A stretch of DNA of 64,000 nt from Saprospiraceae bacterium (GTDB lineage Bacteria > Bacteroidota > Bacteroidia > Chitinophagales > Saprospiraceae): contig JARGNR010000019.1 of the NCBI GenBank assembly GCA_029212405.1, forward strand, positions 22,052 through 86,051, written 5' to 3'. Below, in pieces: positions 1 through 9,857 of this stretch. The number at the start of each line of letters is the position of its first letter. Position 1 is the stretch's first letter. Under the pieces are notes generated by a model. It was not told the origin of the DNA, made no database searches, and worked only from the letters and a program-made list of their open reading frames with translations. The translations under genes and the position numbers were made by a program.

Positions 1-243
1 TCTATTCAGGAAGAAGACCTATCTTTATCAGGAGATTATTTTTTAAAACAATTGCCCCTAAATAGAAAGATCATACAGAAATATAATAAAGATTACCCAA
101 GAAGTAAACGTGCCTATTTATACCACCAATTTCTTAAATTCTTTTTTATTATTTTCCCATTAAATGGTGCCGTCCATCGGCTGATGAAACGCTTTTTTCT
201 TTCATCTTTTGCATTATCTTCTAACAGGAATTCTGCCCAATGA
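1..243 (+). CDS. C-terminal end of an unidentified protein (cut by window edge)
   Basis: The frame is open from base 1 to a TGA at 241-243, giving 80 residues with no start inside the window, so this is the 3' part of a gene that begins upstream. The visible piece is rich in Lys/Arg and aromatic residues, with one short hydrophobic stretch (LKFFFIIFPLNGAV). I do not recognise a family. Its stop overlaps the ATG of the next glycosyltransferase (ATGA at 240-243), which indicates translational coupling and places it in the same polysaccharide operon. A glycosyltransferase or other polysaccharide enzyme is a guess from context only. Confidence 0.55.
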   Translation, partial: SIQEEDLSLSGDYFLKQLPLNRKIIQKYNKDYPRSKRAYLYHQFLKFFFIIFPLNGAVHRLMKRFFLSSFALSSNRNSAQ

Positions 244-2030
244 GTCAATTATTACGTACGGTTTGCTATATAATTTGTTATCGTGAAGCAAGTAAAGAAC
301 GAAATGAAGCTCTCCAATTTGTCCTTAGGCATTTAAGGAAAAACTTTCCTTCCATCGAAATACTTATTGTTGAGCAAGACGATGCACCAAAACTCCAGCT
401 AAATGATGAATTAAACATTCGCCATTTATTTATTCACAATACTGACCTTTTTAATCGGTCGTGGGCATTTAATTGTGCGGTGAAAAACACCTCCAAAGAA
501 ATTTTTGTTTTTGCAGATGCTGATATAATATTAGAGAAAGAAGGATTTATGAAATGTCTGGAGGCAACCACTCATTTTGAAGCCATTACTCCCAATAAAA
601 TAGAAATTACAAATGTGTCCATTGGAAGCGATTCAGATACAATGCATGTTTTAAACAAGAGAAAGCTCTATTCTTTTGCTGGTGGAATGCTATTTATTAC
701 AAAAAGTGGATTTGAAAAAATTGGGGGATGGGACGAACGATTTGAAGGGTGGGGAGGAGAAGACAATGCCATGTCACATTTAATCTACAACCAACTGACA
801 TCAAAAACATTTAGGCTTGAAAGCTTTCATATTGATCATCCAAATGAATTTGTACGTGGAAACAAACAGCCTAAATACAAACTCAATAGAGCAATTTATG
901 AAGAGGTAATCACTAGAAATGGACCATCATTAGCACGATATATCGATCAACTAAAAAAATCAGATCTAGGCAATCCTGAAAAATATAAAAGCAAATCCAC
1001 AAAGGATTATTCACCATCTCTTCATTTTGTTTTAGCGATCACTACCTTCAATCGATTGGCCTATCTAAAAACGTGTATTGAGTCATTTTTTCAAACTAAA
1101 AACGATGCCTTTTCTTGGCAGTTAATTATAGCAGATGACAATTCCACGGATGGGACCAAAGAATATCTTGCCACATTGGAAGAAAAACACAATGCCATTA
1201 TCATCCACAACGATCGTACCCATATTCACCATCAAGTGAATTCCATTTTGAAGGTATTATCGAATTTGGACTTTGACCTTTGTTTTAAATGCGATGATGA
1301 TGTTCATTTTATTGAAAATGGGTGGGACAAATTGTATTGGAATACGATCCATCGAACGGGCTTCGACCACCTTGTTTTTTTTGATAAAAATTGGCAACCT
1401 CATTCCAACTTATCTCGCCCAATCCAATTTGGTAATTTAGTTTCTAATTGTCTTGCAGAAAAAATACAAGGTGCATTCTATACCCTTACCAAAGATGTTA
1501 TAAACACCGTAGGGTACTTTGATGAACAACAATTTGGGGCAAGCGGCTTGGGGCACATCGATTATAGCTTTAGATGCTGTCGTGCTGGTTTCAATGTCTT
1601 GTCCAACCCTTTTGATGTGGAGGATAGTAATCGATACATTCGACTTCAGACTTTTTCTTCTTACTCCAGCGCAACATCTGCAAAAAATAAATCAACCACA
1701 AATTCAAAAGAAATAATCGCAATCAAGAAGCAGCTGCTAAAAATGGATAGAATCCATGTTGCGTACAATGAGAATTTTCAACAAAATCAAGTTGAAAAAC
1801 AATCAAAATTGGTACTAAAGACTTCTAAAGGTCTTTCTCATACTAAATTTAAAAAAGCAGATGCAACTTTTTATCCAGAAAGAGGAATCGGTGGTTTTTT
1901 CGGTTTTCTTTTAAAACGGGTATACAATTTGTCTATAGATTTAAAGTTGTTTTTTATTCCACATAGTTTTCGAGCATTAGGTAAAGTCCTGAATAAAATC
2001 AGCATTCATTTAATTAACATTGAGCAATAA
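240..2030 (+). CDS. Two-domain glycosyltransferase (GT2/GT-A folds), surface polysaccharide synthesis
   Basis: This 596-residue protein has two GT-A type catalytic units. The first (about residues 5-250) has a DAD metal-binding motif at 93-95 and a GWGGED motif at 170-175, the acceptor-side signature of galactosyltransferase-like and chondroitin-polymerase-like enzymes. The second (about 260-500) begins FVLAITTFNR, has ADDNSTDGT, and has a CDDD metal site at 351-354. Known dual-GT2 enzymes of this build alternate two sugars on a growing glycan. Here the donor sugars cannot be read from sequence. The C-terminal ~100 residues are basic with hydrophobic patches and may attach to the inner membrane. 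The start overlaps the previous stop. The family is fairly sure, the specificity unknown. Confidence 0.85.
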   Translation: MSQLLRTVCYIICYREASKERNEALQFVLRHLRKNFPSIEILIVEQDDAPKLQLNDELNIRHLFIHNTDLFNRSWAFNCAVKNTSKEIFVFADADIILEKEGFMKCLEATTHFEAITPNKIEITNVSIGSDSDTMHVLNKRKLYSFAGGMLFITKSGFEKIGGWDERFEGWGGEDNAMSHLIYNQLTSKTFRLESFHIDHPNEFVRGNKQPKYKLNRAIYEEVITRNGPSLARYIDQLKKSDLGNPEKYKSKSTKDYSPSLHFVLAITTFNRLAYLKTCIESFFQTKNDAFSWQLIIADDNSTDGTKEYLATLEEKHNAIIIHNDRTHIHHQVNSILKVLSNLDFDLCFKCDDDVHFIENGWDKLYWNTIHRTGFDHLVFFDKNWQPHSNLSRPIQFGNLVSNCLAEKIQGAFYTLTKDVINTVGYFDEQQFGASGLGHIDYSFRCCRAGFNVLSNPFDVEDSNRYIRLQTFSSYSSATSAKNKSTTNSKEIIAIKKQLLKMDRIHVAYNENFQQNQVEKQSKLVLKTSKGLSHTKFKKADATFYPERGIGGFFGFLLKRVYNLSIDLKLFFIPHSFRALGKVLNKISIHLINIEQ

Positions 2031-2038
2031 GATTCATT

Positions 2039-2380
2039 ATGGAGATTCGTTACTTTCAAATCATTATCCCTCTTATTTCTTTACTTTTTATTTATTTTCA
2101 ATATCGAGATTATTCAACGAATAAATCAAGAATAAATGAAACTGTTTTAGTCTCATTATTTTGGGTTGGTGTTTCTGGATTAGCCTTATTTCCAGACTAT
2201 ATTTCTGATATTATTGCCAATGTCTTTGGCATCAAAGACAATATTAACGCCCTTATCTTTTTCGCTTTGGGTGTGTTGTTTTATTTCCAACTTCAACTCT
2301 ATAAAACCATTAGAAAACAGGATAAATTATTAACAGAGTTGACCAGAAAGGTAGCTCTTCAGAATGAAAAAAACACATAG
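2039..2380 (+). CDS. DUF2304-type small membrane protein
   Basis: This 113-residue protein has three hydrophobic segments (about residues 5-22, 38-55 and 68-86) and a charged C-terminal tail (RKQDKLLTELTRKVALQNE) that looks helical. The size, topology and tail match the DUF2304 family, whose members commonly sit beside glycosyltransferases in polysaccharide loci. It lies 8 bases after one glycosyltransferase and 17 bases before another, so it is clearly in the operon. A role as an inner-membrane partner of the neighbouring glycosyltransferase is inferred from context; no catalytic residues are visible. Confidence 0.75.
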   Translation: MEIRYFQIIIPLISLLFIYFQYRDYSTNKSRINETVLVSLFWVGVSGLALFPDYISDIIANVFGIKDNINALIFFALGVLFYFQLQLYKTIRKQDKLLTELTRKVALQNEKNT

Positions 2381-2397
2381 CTCAAGACATAAAACCT

Positions 2398-3510
2398 ATG
2401 AAAATACTTTTTGTACTTGAGCATTTTTATCCATACATCGGAGGAGCAGAAAAACTCTTTTATGTGTTGACTACAAATCTGGTGAAACAAGGTTTTGAAG
2501 TCGTAGTTGTAACCACGCACTTTGATAAAAAGCTAGCCAAAGAAGAAGTTCATAAGGGTGTCAAAATTGTACGAGTCAATTGTTATAACCGATATGCATT
2601 TACTTTTTTAAGTATTCCAAAAGTATTAAAAAATGCAAAAGGATGTGATGTGATTCACACAACCACCTATAACGCGGCTCTACCCGCCATGATGGTAGGA
2701 TTGACATTAAGAAAGCCTGTGTATATCACATTTCATGAAGTCTGGGGAAAATTATGGAAAACCTTGCCCTTTACTTCATTCATTGAAAGAAATGCATTTT
2801 ATCTATTTGAAAAATTTTTGCTACATCTTCCTTTTCATAAATTCATTGCAGTTTCCAATTTTACAAAGTTAAAACTCATCGAACACGGTATTCCTGCAAA
2901 AAAGGTGGAGCGTATTTATAATGGAATTGACTACGATGTTTTTAGGAAGAATCAGCATACACCTCCTGAAGTTTTCACCTACACTTATTTCGGAAGACTT
3001 GGCATATCAAAAGGCTTAGACTTGCTCCTACCTGCAGCAGCAAAGTTTAAAATTAACTATCCTAATTCAAAGTTGAAACTCATCATTCCAAAACAACCAA
3101 AAGGAATGTACGATAGAATGATGCAACTGATTTCTACATATGACCTTGAGGAATACATTGAAATGCTTCACAATCTATCTCGAGAACAATTATATGATGA
3201 ATTGTTGCATTCTTCTTGTGCAGTTATCCCTTCTTATAGCGAAGGATTTTGTTTTGCCGCTGCAGAAACTGTTGCACTGAAAGTACCCATAATTTCATCT
3301 GATTTAGGCGCCTTAAAAGAAGTAGTTAGTGGAATGCATATTAAAATGAACAGTCAAAGTGTTGATGGTTTATATACCTCTTTGAAAGAGGCATATCATA
3401 TGAAATGGACAAAGACACCTATTCAATATTATCACTTAAAAGACTCTATCTCACAGTATACAGATATCTACAAACGATTAACTCCAGCCAACTTAAAAAA
3501 GGGAAAATAA
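2398..3510 (+). CDS. GT4-family glycosyltransferase
   Basis: This 370-residue GT-B glycosyltransferase has an N-terminal Rossmann half starting KILFVLEHFYPYIGGAEKL, with the Gly-Gly-Ala-Glu loop typical of GT4. The C-terminal donor-binding half has FGRLGISKGLDLLLPA and the E-x7-E element SEGFCFAAAE. Enzymes of this class transfer a sugar from a nucleotide-sugar to a lipid-linked or oligosaccharide acceptor at the cytoplasmic face of the inner membrane. It is the last gene of the tight run from base 1. A 240-base gap separates it from gmd, which has its own promoter box. Donor and acceptor are unknown; GDP-fucose is plausible because gmd and fcl follow. Confidence 0.88.
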   Translation: MKILFVLEHFYPYIGGAEKLFYVLTTNLVKQGFEVVVVTTHFDKKLAKEEVHKGVKIVRVNCYNRYAFTFLSIPKVLKNAKGCDVIHTTTYNAALPAMMVGLTLRKPVYITFHEVWGKLWKTLPFTSFIERNAFYLFEKFLLHLPFHKFIAVSNFTKLKLIEHGIPAKKVERIYNGIDYDVFRKNQHTPPEVFTYTYFGRLGISKGLDLLLPAAAKFKINYPNSKLKLIIPKQPKGMYDRMMQLISTYDLEEYIEMLHNLSREQLYDELLHSSCAVIPSYSEGFCFAAAETVALKVPIISSDLGALKEVVSGMHIKMNSQSVDGLYTSLKEAYHMKWTKTPIQYYHLKDSISQYTDIYKRLTPANLKKGK

Positions 3511-3642
3511 CCTGTTATCTTTTGGGTTTTAATTTGGACTAAAAGATGAAATTAATCACTTTTCAACGTGTACTATTTCATTTAAATAAATATGTAATAG
3601 CATCAGAAAAATTTATTTACATTAATTATTGAATAAGCGTTG

Positions 3643-3650
3643 TATTTTTG
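3643..3650 (+). promoter_or_regulatory. Candidate -7 box (TATTTTTG) for gmd
   Basis: Exact match to the Bacteroidota -7 consensus TAnnTTTG, about 100 bases upstream of the preferred gmd start. No good TTTG element is visible at the expected distance upstream, so the call rests on the -7 box and its position in a 240-base gap. Confidence 0.4.
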
Positions 3651-3750
3651 AAAATCAAACTAGATAATATCTATTATAAGTGCTGAACATTTAAAAATGA
3701 GTAGTAATAGAAATATGCTCCTCGTAATTGTTAAGTATAAAGGTACAGAA

Positions 3751-4863
3751 ATGAAAAAAGCATTGATTACAGGGGTAACTGGACAAGACGGAGCCTATTT
3801 ATCAGAGTTTCTACTCAATAAAGGATATGAAGTTCATGGAATCAAAAGAAGATCGTCCTTATTTAATACCGAACGTATTGATCACATTTATCAAGATCCA
3901 CATTTAGATAACCGAAATTTCATTTTACATTATGGAGACCTTTCTGATGCGACCAACATCATTCGTATAATCCAGGAAGTACAACCCGATGAAATCTACA
4001 ATCTAGGTGCAATGTCTCACGTAAAAGTCAGTTTTGAAGCTCCTGAATATACCGCTGATATAGATGGCGTGGGTACCTTAAGAATTTTAGAAGCCATTCG
4101 GATTTTAGGCCTACAAAAGAAAACAAAATTTTATCAAGCATCAACCTCTGAGTTATATGGTAAAGTGCAGGAGGTCCCCCAGACAGAATCGACTCCTTTC
4201 TATCCTAGATCTCCCTATGGTGTAGCAAAACTATATGCTTATTGGATTACTATCAACTATAGAGAAGCCTATGGAATATTTGGTTGTAACGGTATTCTCT
4301 TCAATCATGAAAGTCCTCTGAGAGGAGAAACTTTTGTAACTAGAAAAATAACCAGAGCAGTAGCAAAAATAGGACTTGGCCTTCAATCAAAATTGTATTT
4401 GGGAAATCTAAATGCCAAAAGAGATTGGGGCCATGCAAAAGATTATGTGGAACTTATGTGGAAAATTCTGCAGTATGAGAAAGCAGAAGATTGGGTTATT
4501 GCTACAGGTGTTTCAACGAGCGTACGTGATTTCACCATCATGTCTTTTCGGGAACTAGGGATTGAATTAGAGTTCAAAGGTGAAAACCAACACGAAGTAG
4601 GATTGGTAAAATCATGTAGCAATCCAATATATCAATTGGAAGTTGGAACAGAAGTAGTAGGTGTTGACCCAGAATATTATCGACCTACTGAGGTAGATTT
4701 ACTCGTTGGTGATTCTTCTAAAGCTAAAAATCTATTGAATTGGGAGCCTAAGTATGATTTACAGTTGATCTGTAGTGAAATGGTTGCAAATGATATTGCA
4801 TTGTTTGAAAAAGAAAGGCATTTGAAAAAAGCCGGTTTTGAAATAAAAAACGAATATGAATAG
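3751..4863 (+). CDS. gmd: GDP-mannose 4,6-dehydratase
   Basis: This enzyme converts GDP-D-mannose to GDP-4-keto-6-deoxy-mannose, the first committed step to GDP-L-fucose. From the ATG at 3751 it has 370 residues. The Rossmann NADP-binding motif GVTGQDG lies at the N-terminus, the catalytic Tyr/Lys pair is in [10 protein letters not shown] after the STSELYGK Ser/Thr-Glu element, and the gmd signature [16 protein letters not shown] is present. The frame extends upstream to an ATG at 3697, but that would add 18 residues before the conserved [14 protein letters not shown] start, so 3751 is preferred. It is followed after 57 bases by fcl, completing the two-step pathway. The identification is strong. 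Confidence 0.96.
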   Translation: MKKALITGVTGQDGAYLSEFLLNKGYEVHGIKRRSSLFNTERIDHIYQDPHLDNRNFILHYGDLSDATNIIRIIQEVQPDEIYNLGAMSHVKVSFEAPEYTADIDGVGTLRILEAIRILGLQKKTKFYQASTSELYGKVQEVPQTESTPFYPRSPYGVAKLYAYWITINYREAYGIFGCNGILFNHESPLRGETFVTRKITRAVAKIGLGLQSKLYLGNLNAKRDWGHAKDYVELMWKILQYEKAEDWVIATGVSTSVRDFTIMSFRELGIELEFKGENQHEVGLVKSCSNPIYQLEVGTEVVGVDPEYYRPTEVDLLVGDSSKAKNLLNWEPKYDLQLICSEMVANDIALFEKERHLKKAGFEIKNEYE

Positions 4864-4920
4864 GCTCATATCAAATAGAATTTACCATTTATTCAAATCA
4901 GATCAACCTAAATTAAAGAG

Positions 4921-5853
4921 GTGAAAAAGGACGACAAAATATATATCGCAGGACACAAAGGAATGGTAGGGTCTGCTATCAAAAGAAAGTTAGAAAATGA
5001 AGGATTTACCAATTTTATTTTACGAAGCAGCTCAGAATTAGATCTCAGAGATCAATTAAAAGTCAATGTTTTTTTTGAAGAAGAAAAACCAGATTACGTG
5101 TTTCTTGCTGCTGCAAAAGTTGGAGGAATCCATGCCAATAACACATACAAAGGAGAATTTCTATATGATAATCTAATGATCCAAACCAATGTGATTCATG
5201 CTGCCTTTGTTCATTCCGTAAAAAAACTCTTGTTTTTAGGTTCATCTTGTATTTATCCAAAATTTGCGGATCAACCTCTAAAAGAAACTTCTCTTTTAAC
5301 CGGTGAGCTGGAACCTACAAACGAACCCTATGCCATAGCTAAAATTGCAGGCATAAAATTGTGTGACGCTTATAGAGAACAGTATGGCTGCAATTTTATC
5401 TCTGTAATGCCCACTAATCTGTATGGCCCAAACGACAATTATGACTTAGAATCGAGTCATGTATTACCAGCATTAATAAGAAAGTTTCATGAAGCGAAAA
5501 AAACAAATAAGCAAGAAGTTGTCATTTGGGGAAGCGGCACTCCAAAAAGAGAATTTCTTCACGTAAATGATCTTGCGGATGCATGTTTTCTCCTTATGGA
5601 AACATACAATGAACCTGGATTGATAAACATTGGTACAGGAAAAGATATTTCTATTTTCGAATTAGCTCTCCTTATTAAAGATATTGTTGGTTTTACCGGA
5701 AAAGTGGTTCAAGACCTATCAAAACCTGATGGAACACCAAGGAAATTAATGGACGTAGAGAAGCTGCACAATGCTGGTTGGAAGGCACGTATTGGCTTGG
5801 AAGAAGGTATCAAATCTGTATATGGTCGGTTAAAAGATAAAGATTGGTATTAG
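4921..5853 (+). CDS. fcl: GDP-L-fucose synthase
   Basis: This is the 310-residue GDP-4-keto-6-deoxy-mannose 3,5-epimerase/4-reductase (also called wcaG) that finishes GDP-L-fucose synthesis. The N-terminal NADP motif is [10 protein letters not shown]. The SSCIYP element and the YxxxK catalytic pair in [11 protein letters not shown] are intact, as is the [12 protein letters not shown] segment. The start is GTG at 4921, directly after an AAAGAG stretch; no in-frame ATG precedes the Rossmann motif. It is 57 bases from gmd and probably co-transcribed. The product supplies fucose for the upstream glycosyltransferases, though the pool may also serve other glycans, for example glycoprotein O-glycans of Bacteroidota. 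Confidence 0.96.
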   Translation: MKKDDKIYIAGHKGMVGSAIKRKLENEGFTNFILRSSSELDLRDQLKVNVFFEEEKPDYVFLAAAKVGGIHANNTYKGEFLYDNLMIQTNVIHAAFVHSVKKLLFLGSSCIYPKFADQPLKETSLLTGELEPTNEPYAIAKIAGIKLCDAYREQYGCNFISVMPTNLYGPNDNYDLESSHVLPALIRKFHEAKKTNKQEVVIWGSGTPKREFLHVNDLADACFLLMETYNEPGLINIGTGKDISIFELALLIKDIVGFTGKVVQDLSKPDGTPRKLMDVEKLHNAGWKARIGLEEGIKSVYGRLKDKDWY

Positions 5854-5912
5854 TAACCCAAGTAAACTAGAACCTTCGGATACTTCCTTTCGTTTATTCT
5901 TTATTCTTTCTA

Positions 5913-5920
5913 TACCTTTG
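5913..5920 (+). promoter_or_regulatory. Candidate -7 box (TACCTTTG) for icmF
   Basis: Matches TAnnTTTG, 27 bases before the icmF ATG. A weak TTTC-type element lies about 22 bases upstream. It marks a promoter separate from the fucose genes. Confidence 0.5.
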
Positions 5921-5946
5921 CAGTCCCTAATCAAAATATTGACTTA

Positions 5947-8900
5947 ATGGAAATTCAAGCACCATATCAAGCCAAAAATAAAATCCGAATTGTTACCGCA
6001 GCATCCTTATTTGATGGACATGATGCCGCGATAAATATCATGCGAAGAATTATGCAGCGTTCGGGTGCTGAGATTATACATCTCGGACATAATCGATCAG
6101 CAAAAGAAATCGTAGATACAGCAATACAAGAAGATGTCCAAGGCATCGCATTGACCAGCTATCAAGGTGGCCACAACGAATATTTCAAGTATATCTATGA
6201 CTTATTAGAAGAAAATGGTTGTGGACATATCAAAATCTTTGGAGGAGGAGGAGGAACCATCCTACCTTCAGAAATTAAAGAATTGCACGACTATGGTATT
6301 TGTCATATCTATAGTCCAGATGATGGCCGTACGATGGGACTTCAGGGAATGATCAATGATCTTTTACAAAATTGTGATTTCCCATTGGGTCAAAATGTAA
6401 ATGGAGAAGTAAAAGAACTTTCTACAAAAAACCCAAAAGCCATAGCAAAGCTTATCACTGCCATAGAAAACTATCCTGATGAAAATCATCCATGGCTCAA
6501 AGACATCGAAAGTCAAACATCTAATGTACCTATTCTAGGAATCACGGGTACTGGAGGCGCAGGAAAATCGAGCCTTGTCGATGAATTGGTGAGACGGTTT
6601 CTAATCGAATATCCAGAAAAATCTATTGCAATTGTTTCTGTAGATCCTTCCAAAAGAAAAACAGGTGGTGCTCTGCTCGGAGATAGAATCCGAATGAATG
6701 CCATCAATAACAATCGTGTTTATATGCGATCGTTAGCAACTCGACAATCAAATCTTGCATTGTCAAAACATATACGAGGTGCTACGAATATCTTGAAAGC
6801 TGCAAAGTTTGATTTAATCATTTTAGAGACTTCTGGAATCGGCCAATCCGATACCGAAATCGTAGATCATTCTGATGTAAGTATGTATGTCATGACACCA
6901 GAATATGGAGCCGCTACTCAATTAGAGAAGATTGATATGCTTGACTTCGCCGATGTCATTGCCATCAATAAATTTGATAAACGAGGAGCTTTAGATGCAT
7001 TACGAGATGTAAAAAAGCAATATCAGAGAAACAACGATCTATGGCACGACGATCCAGATACAATGCCTGTCTATGGAACGATCGCTTCGCAATTCAACGA
7101 TCCTGGTACTAATACTCTCTATCGTAAAATAATGGATGTGATCGAAGAGCGGACCAACGTTTCATTTCCTGCTACTTCAGTTTTTCAGGATGGGGATAGT
7201 GAAAAAATTTACATTATCCCACCTTCTCGAGTTCGATACTTATCAGAAATCTCTGAAAACAACCGAAACTATGATCAATGGGTTCGGAAACAAGCCAAAT
7301 TGGCCTCCAATGCATATGCACTAAACACTTCTTTGGATGTTATTGAAGATGAAAATACCAAAGAGGTCCTGACCGCTCAATTGGATCGAACATTTGAAGA
7401 TATGGACGGTGCATGTAAACGAATAGTGCAATCCTGGCCCGAAAAATCAAAAGCATATAAGCAAGATGAATTTGTATATAAGGTAAGAAATAGAGAAATC
7501 AAGGTGCAAACCTATACGAAAAGTTTATCTCAAAGTAAGATTCCAAAAGTTGTATTGCCAAAATACAAAGATTGGGGTGATGTTTTGAAATGGAATTTAC
7601 AAGAAAATGTTCCTGGTGAATTTCCTTACACCGCTGGTGTTTTTCCATTTAAACGAAAAGGAGAAGATCCTACTAGAATGTTTGCTGGTGAAGGCGGACC
7701 CGAAAGAACCAATAAACGTTTTCATTACCTTTCTTTAGATACTCCTGCAAACCGGTTAAGTACTGCTTTTGATTCTGTAACGCTGTATGGAGAAGATCCA
7801 GATTACAGACCTGATATATATGGAAAAATTGGAAACTCTGGAGTAAGTATCTGCTGTTTGGATGATGCTAAAAAACTATATTCTGGATTCAACTTATGTG
7901 AACCATCGACTTCTGTTTCGATGACCATAAATGGACCAGCCGCTACCATATGCGCATTTTTTATGAATGCCGCTATTGACCAGCAATGTGAATTGTATAT
8001 CAGAGAAAATGGTTTGGAAGCAAAAGTAGAAGCCACTTTAAAAGCCAAATATGAAGATCAAGGGTTGACCAGACCAAAATATTACGGTGAACTGCCCAAA
8101 GGAAATGATGGACTTGGGTTGATGCTCTTGGGAATAACCGGGGATGAAGTTCTAGATAAAGAGGTCTATGCAACATTAAAAGCCAGAGCTTTAAATTCTG
8201 TTAGAGGAACCGTACAAGCGGATATTCTAAAAGAAGATCAAGCACAAAACACCTGCATTTTCAGTACTGAATTTTCATTAAAAATAATGGGAGATGTACA
8301 GCAGTACTTTATAGACCAAGCTGTGCGTAACTTTTATTCGGTCTCAATCTCTGGATACCATATTGCTGAAGCTGGAGCCAACCCTATTACACAATTGGCA
8401 TTTACATTGGCGAATGGATTCACTTTTGTAGAATATTACCTCTCTCGAGGAATGAACATCGATGATTTTGCACCCAATCTCAGTTTCTTTTTCAGTAATG
8501 GAATCGACCCTGAGTATGCGGTAATTGGACGAGTAGCAAGAAGAATCTGGTCTAAAGCCATGAAAGAAAAGTACGAAGGAAATGCAAGGTCTCAAAAGTT
8601 GAAATATCATATTCAGACCAGCGGAAGATCACTGCATGCACAAGAGATCTCTTTTAATGACATTCGGACTACTCTACAAGCATTGTATGCGATTTACGAT
8701 AACTGTAATTCACTTCATACCAATGCATATGATGAGGCGATCACTACCCCAACTGAAGAAAGTGTACGAAGAGCTGTCGCTATTCAGATGATCATCAATC
8801 ATGAGTTGGGGCTGGCCAAAAATGAAAATCCTTTGCAAGGTTCATTCATTATAGAAGAATTGACCGATTTGGTTGAAGAAGCCGTATTGACTGAATTTGA

Positions 8901-9303
8901 CAGGATTACTGAACGAGGTGGAGTACTAGGGGCGATGGAAACCATGTACCAGCGAAGCAAAATTCAGGAAGAAAGCCTTTATTATGAAACTCTAAAACAT
9001 ACTGGTGAATTTCCTATCATAGGTGTCAATACATTTTTATCCAAAGAAGGGTCTCCTACCGTTATTCCTGGAGAGGTCATCAGAGCTACAAAAGAGGAAA
9101 AGGAAGATCAAATAAAAACACTTGAAAACCTCACTAAAGCTTTTGAAGATACCTCAAAAAAGACCTTAAGAAATCTACAAAAAGCAAGCATACATAATAA
9201 AAACATTTTTGAACATTTGATGGAAGCTGCCAAAACATGTTCCTTGGGTCAGATTACCCATGCATTGTATGAAGTTGGTGGTCAATACAGAAGAAATATG
9301 TAA
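5947..9303 (+). CDS. icmF: Fused isobutyryl-CoA mutase IcmF (B12-dependent, with G-protein chaperone domain)
   Basis: This 1118-residue fusion carries out reversible 1,2-rearrangement of isobutyryl-CoA and n-butyryl-CoA using adenosylcobalamin. The B12-binding domain is N-terminal (about 1-145); DGHDAAINI gives the cobalt-ligating His25. A MeaB-type GTPase follows, with its P-loop GTGGAGKS at 201-208 and NKFDKRG as the base-recognition motif. The mutase barrel runs from about 555 to the end, with SGYH catalytic His805. Where methylmalonyl-CoA mutase has Tyr and Arg to hold the carboxylate, this protein has Phe579 (RMFAGEG) and Gln767 (KEDQAQNT). That is the isobutyryl-CoA pattern and the reason not to call it methylmalonyl-CoA mutase. 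A zinc-ribbon gene follows 2 bases later. Confidence 0.94.
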   Translation: MEIQAPYQAKNKIRIVTAASLFDGHDAAINIMRRIMQRSGAEIIHLGHNRSAKEIVDTAIQEDVQGIALTSYQGGHNEYFKYIYDLLEENGCGHIKIFGGGGGTILPSEIKELHDYGICHIYSPDDGRTMGLQGMINDLLQNCDFPLGQNVNGEVKELSTKNPKAIAKLITAIENYPDENHPWLKDIESQTSNVPILGITGTGGAGKSSLVDELVRRFLIEYPEKSIAIVSVDPSKRKTGGALLGDRIRMNAINNNRVYMRSLATRQSNLALSKHIRGATNILKAAKFDLIILETSGIGQSDTEIVDHSDVSMYVMTPEYGAATQLEKIDMLDFADVIAINKFDKRGALDALRDVKKQYQRNNDLWHDDPDTMPVYGTIASQFNDPGTNTLYRKIMDVIEERTNVSFPATSVFQDGDSEKIYIIPPSRVRYLSEISENNRNYDQWVRKQAKLASNAYALNTSLDVIEDENTKEVLTAQLDRTFEDMDGACKRIVQSWPEKSKAYKQDEFVYKVRNREIKVQTYTKSLSQSKIPKVVLPKYKDWGDVLKWNLQENVPGEFPYTAGVFPFKRKGEDPTRMFAGEGGPERTNKRFHYLSLDTPANRLSTAFDSVTLYGEDPDYRPDIYGKIGNSGVSICCLDDAKKLYSGFNLCEPSTSVSMTINGPAATICAFFMNAAIDQQCELYIRENGLEAKVEATLKAKYEDQGLTRPKYYGELPKGNDGLGLMLLGITGDEVLDKEVYATLKARALNSVRGTVQADILKEDQAQNTCIFSTEFSLKIMGDVQQYFIDQAVRNFYSVSISGYHIAEAGANPITQLAFTLANGFTFVEYYLSRGMNIDDFAPNLSFFFSNGIDPEYAVIGRVARRIWSKAMKEKYEGNARSQKLKYHIQTSGRSLHAQEISFNDIRTTLQALYAIYDNCNSLHTNAYDEAITTPTEESVRRAVAIQMIINHELGLAKNENPLQGSFIIEELTDLVEEAVLTEFDRITERGGVLGAMETMYQRSKIQEESLYYETLKHTGEFPIIGVNTFLSKEGSPTVIPGEVIRATKEEKEDQIKTLENLTKAFEDTSKKTLRNLQKASIHNKNIFEHLMEAAKTCSLGQITHALYEVGGQYRRNM

Positions 9304-9305
9304 TT

Positions 9306-9545
9306 ATGAAACATACTCATATGTGTCCCAAATGTGATTCCTCTGACATCATTCGTATCAAGGGAGGGAGCACTTGGACTGGATATCAAAATTTTATACG
9401 CGGGAGTGCCATTAAAATGGTTCTTGTAACACGTTATTTATGTGGGAATTGTGGGTTTTCGGAAGAATGGGTAGAGGACCCAAAAGGTCTTGAGTTGCTT
9501 AGAAAAAAGTATGGAAATGACACCACAGGGAATCCGTATGTTTAG
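9306..9545 (+). CDS. Small zinc-ribbon protein coupled to icmF
   Basis: This 79-residue protein has two CxxC knuckles, CPKC near residue 8 and CGNC near residue 50, which together could bind one zinc ion. Between them is a short basic/aromatic segment. There is no signal peptide or membrane segment, so it is probably cytosolic. It starts 2 bases after the icmF stop, so it is almost certainly co-translated with it. I do not know a function. It could be a small nucleic-acid- or protein-binding factor, or an unrelated passenger. Confidence 0.7.
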   Translation: MKHTHMCPKCDSSDIIRIKGGSTWTGYQNFIRGSAIKMVLVTRYLCGNCGFSEEWVEDPKGLELLRKKYGNDTTGNPYV

Positions 9546-9857
9546 ATATAAATATTACGACTAACCCAGTTAAATAGGACTGTCCACAATGATAAAAGGA
9601 AAGCAAAGTATACTATTTATTAACCTTTCACTTCATTCATTGTCGTCATTACTTTAATCATAAAAAAAACGAGAAGTAGCTTATCCAGAAACCGAAAAAA
9701 CGATAGCCATATGTACGATGGCAGATAATGGAAATTTATCCCTTTCTTTCTAAGTTCTTGTCCAAATCAAGGGAATCGTTTTGTATTAGATTAAATAAAA
9801 TACCTACTTTTGCTCCCCTTCCCCTAAATCGGTCTTATAACCTAGATAAAGCAAATA
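9546..9857 (+). other. Non-coding gap with a promoter
   Basis: No plausible gene lies in these 312 bases. They contain the promoter at 9780-9812 for the next gene. I see no clear terminator after the zinc-ribbon gene. Confidence 0.5.
9780..9812 (+). promoter_or_regulatory. Bacteroidota-type promoter (TTTG - 21 bases - TACTTTTG)
   Basis: TTTG at 9780-9783 and TACTTTTG at 9805-9812 match the -33 and -7 elements of Bacteroidota housekeeping promoters with normal spacing. The start of the following gene is 45 bases downstream. Confidence 0.62.

Noticed and set aside
3697..3750. Upstream ATG for gmd
   Set aside because: It would add 18 unusual residues before the conserved Rossmann start; the ATG at 3751 fits the family.
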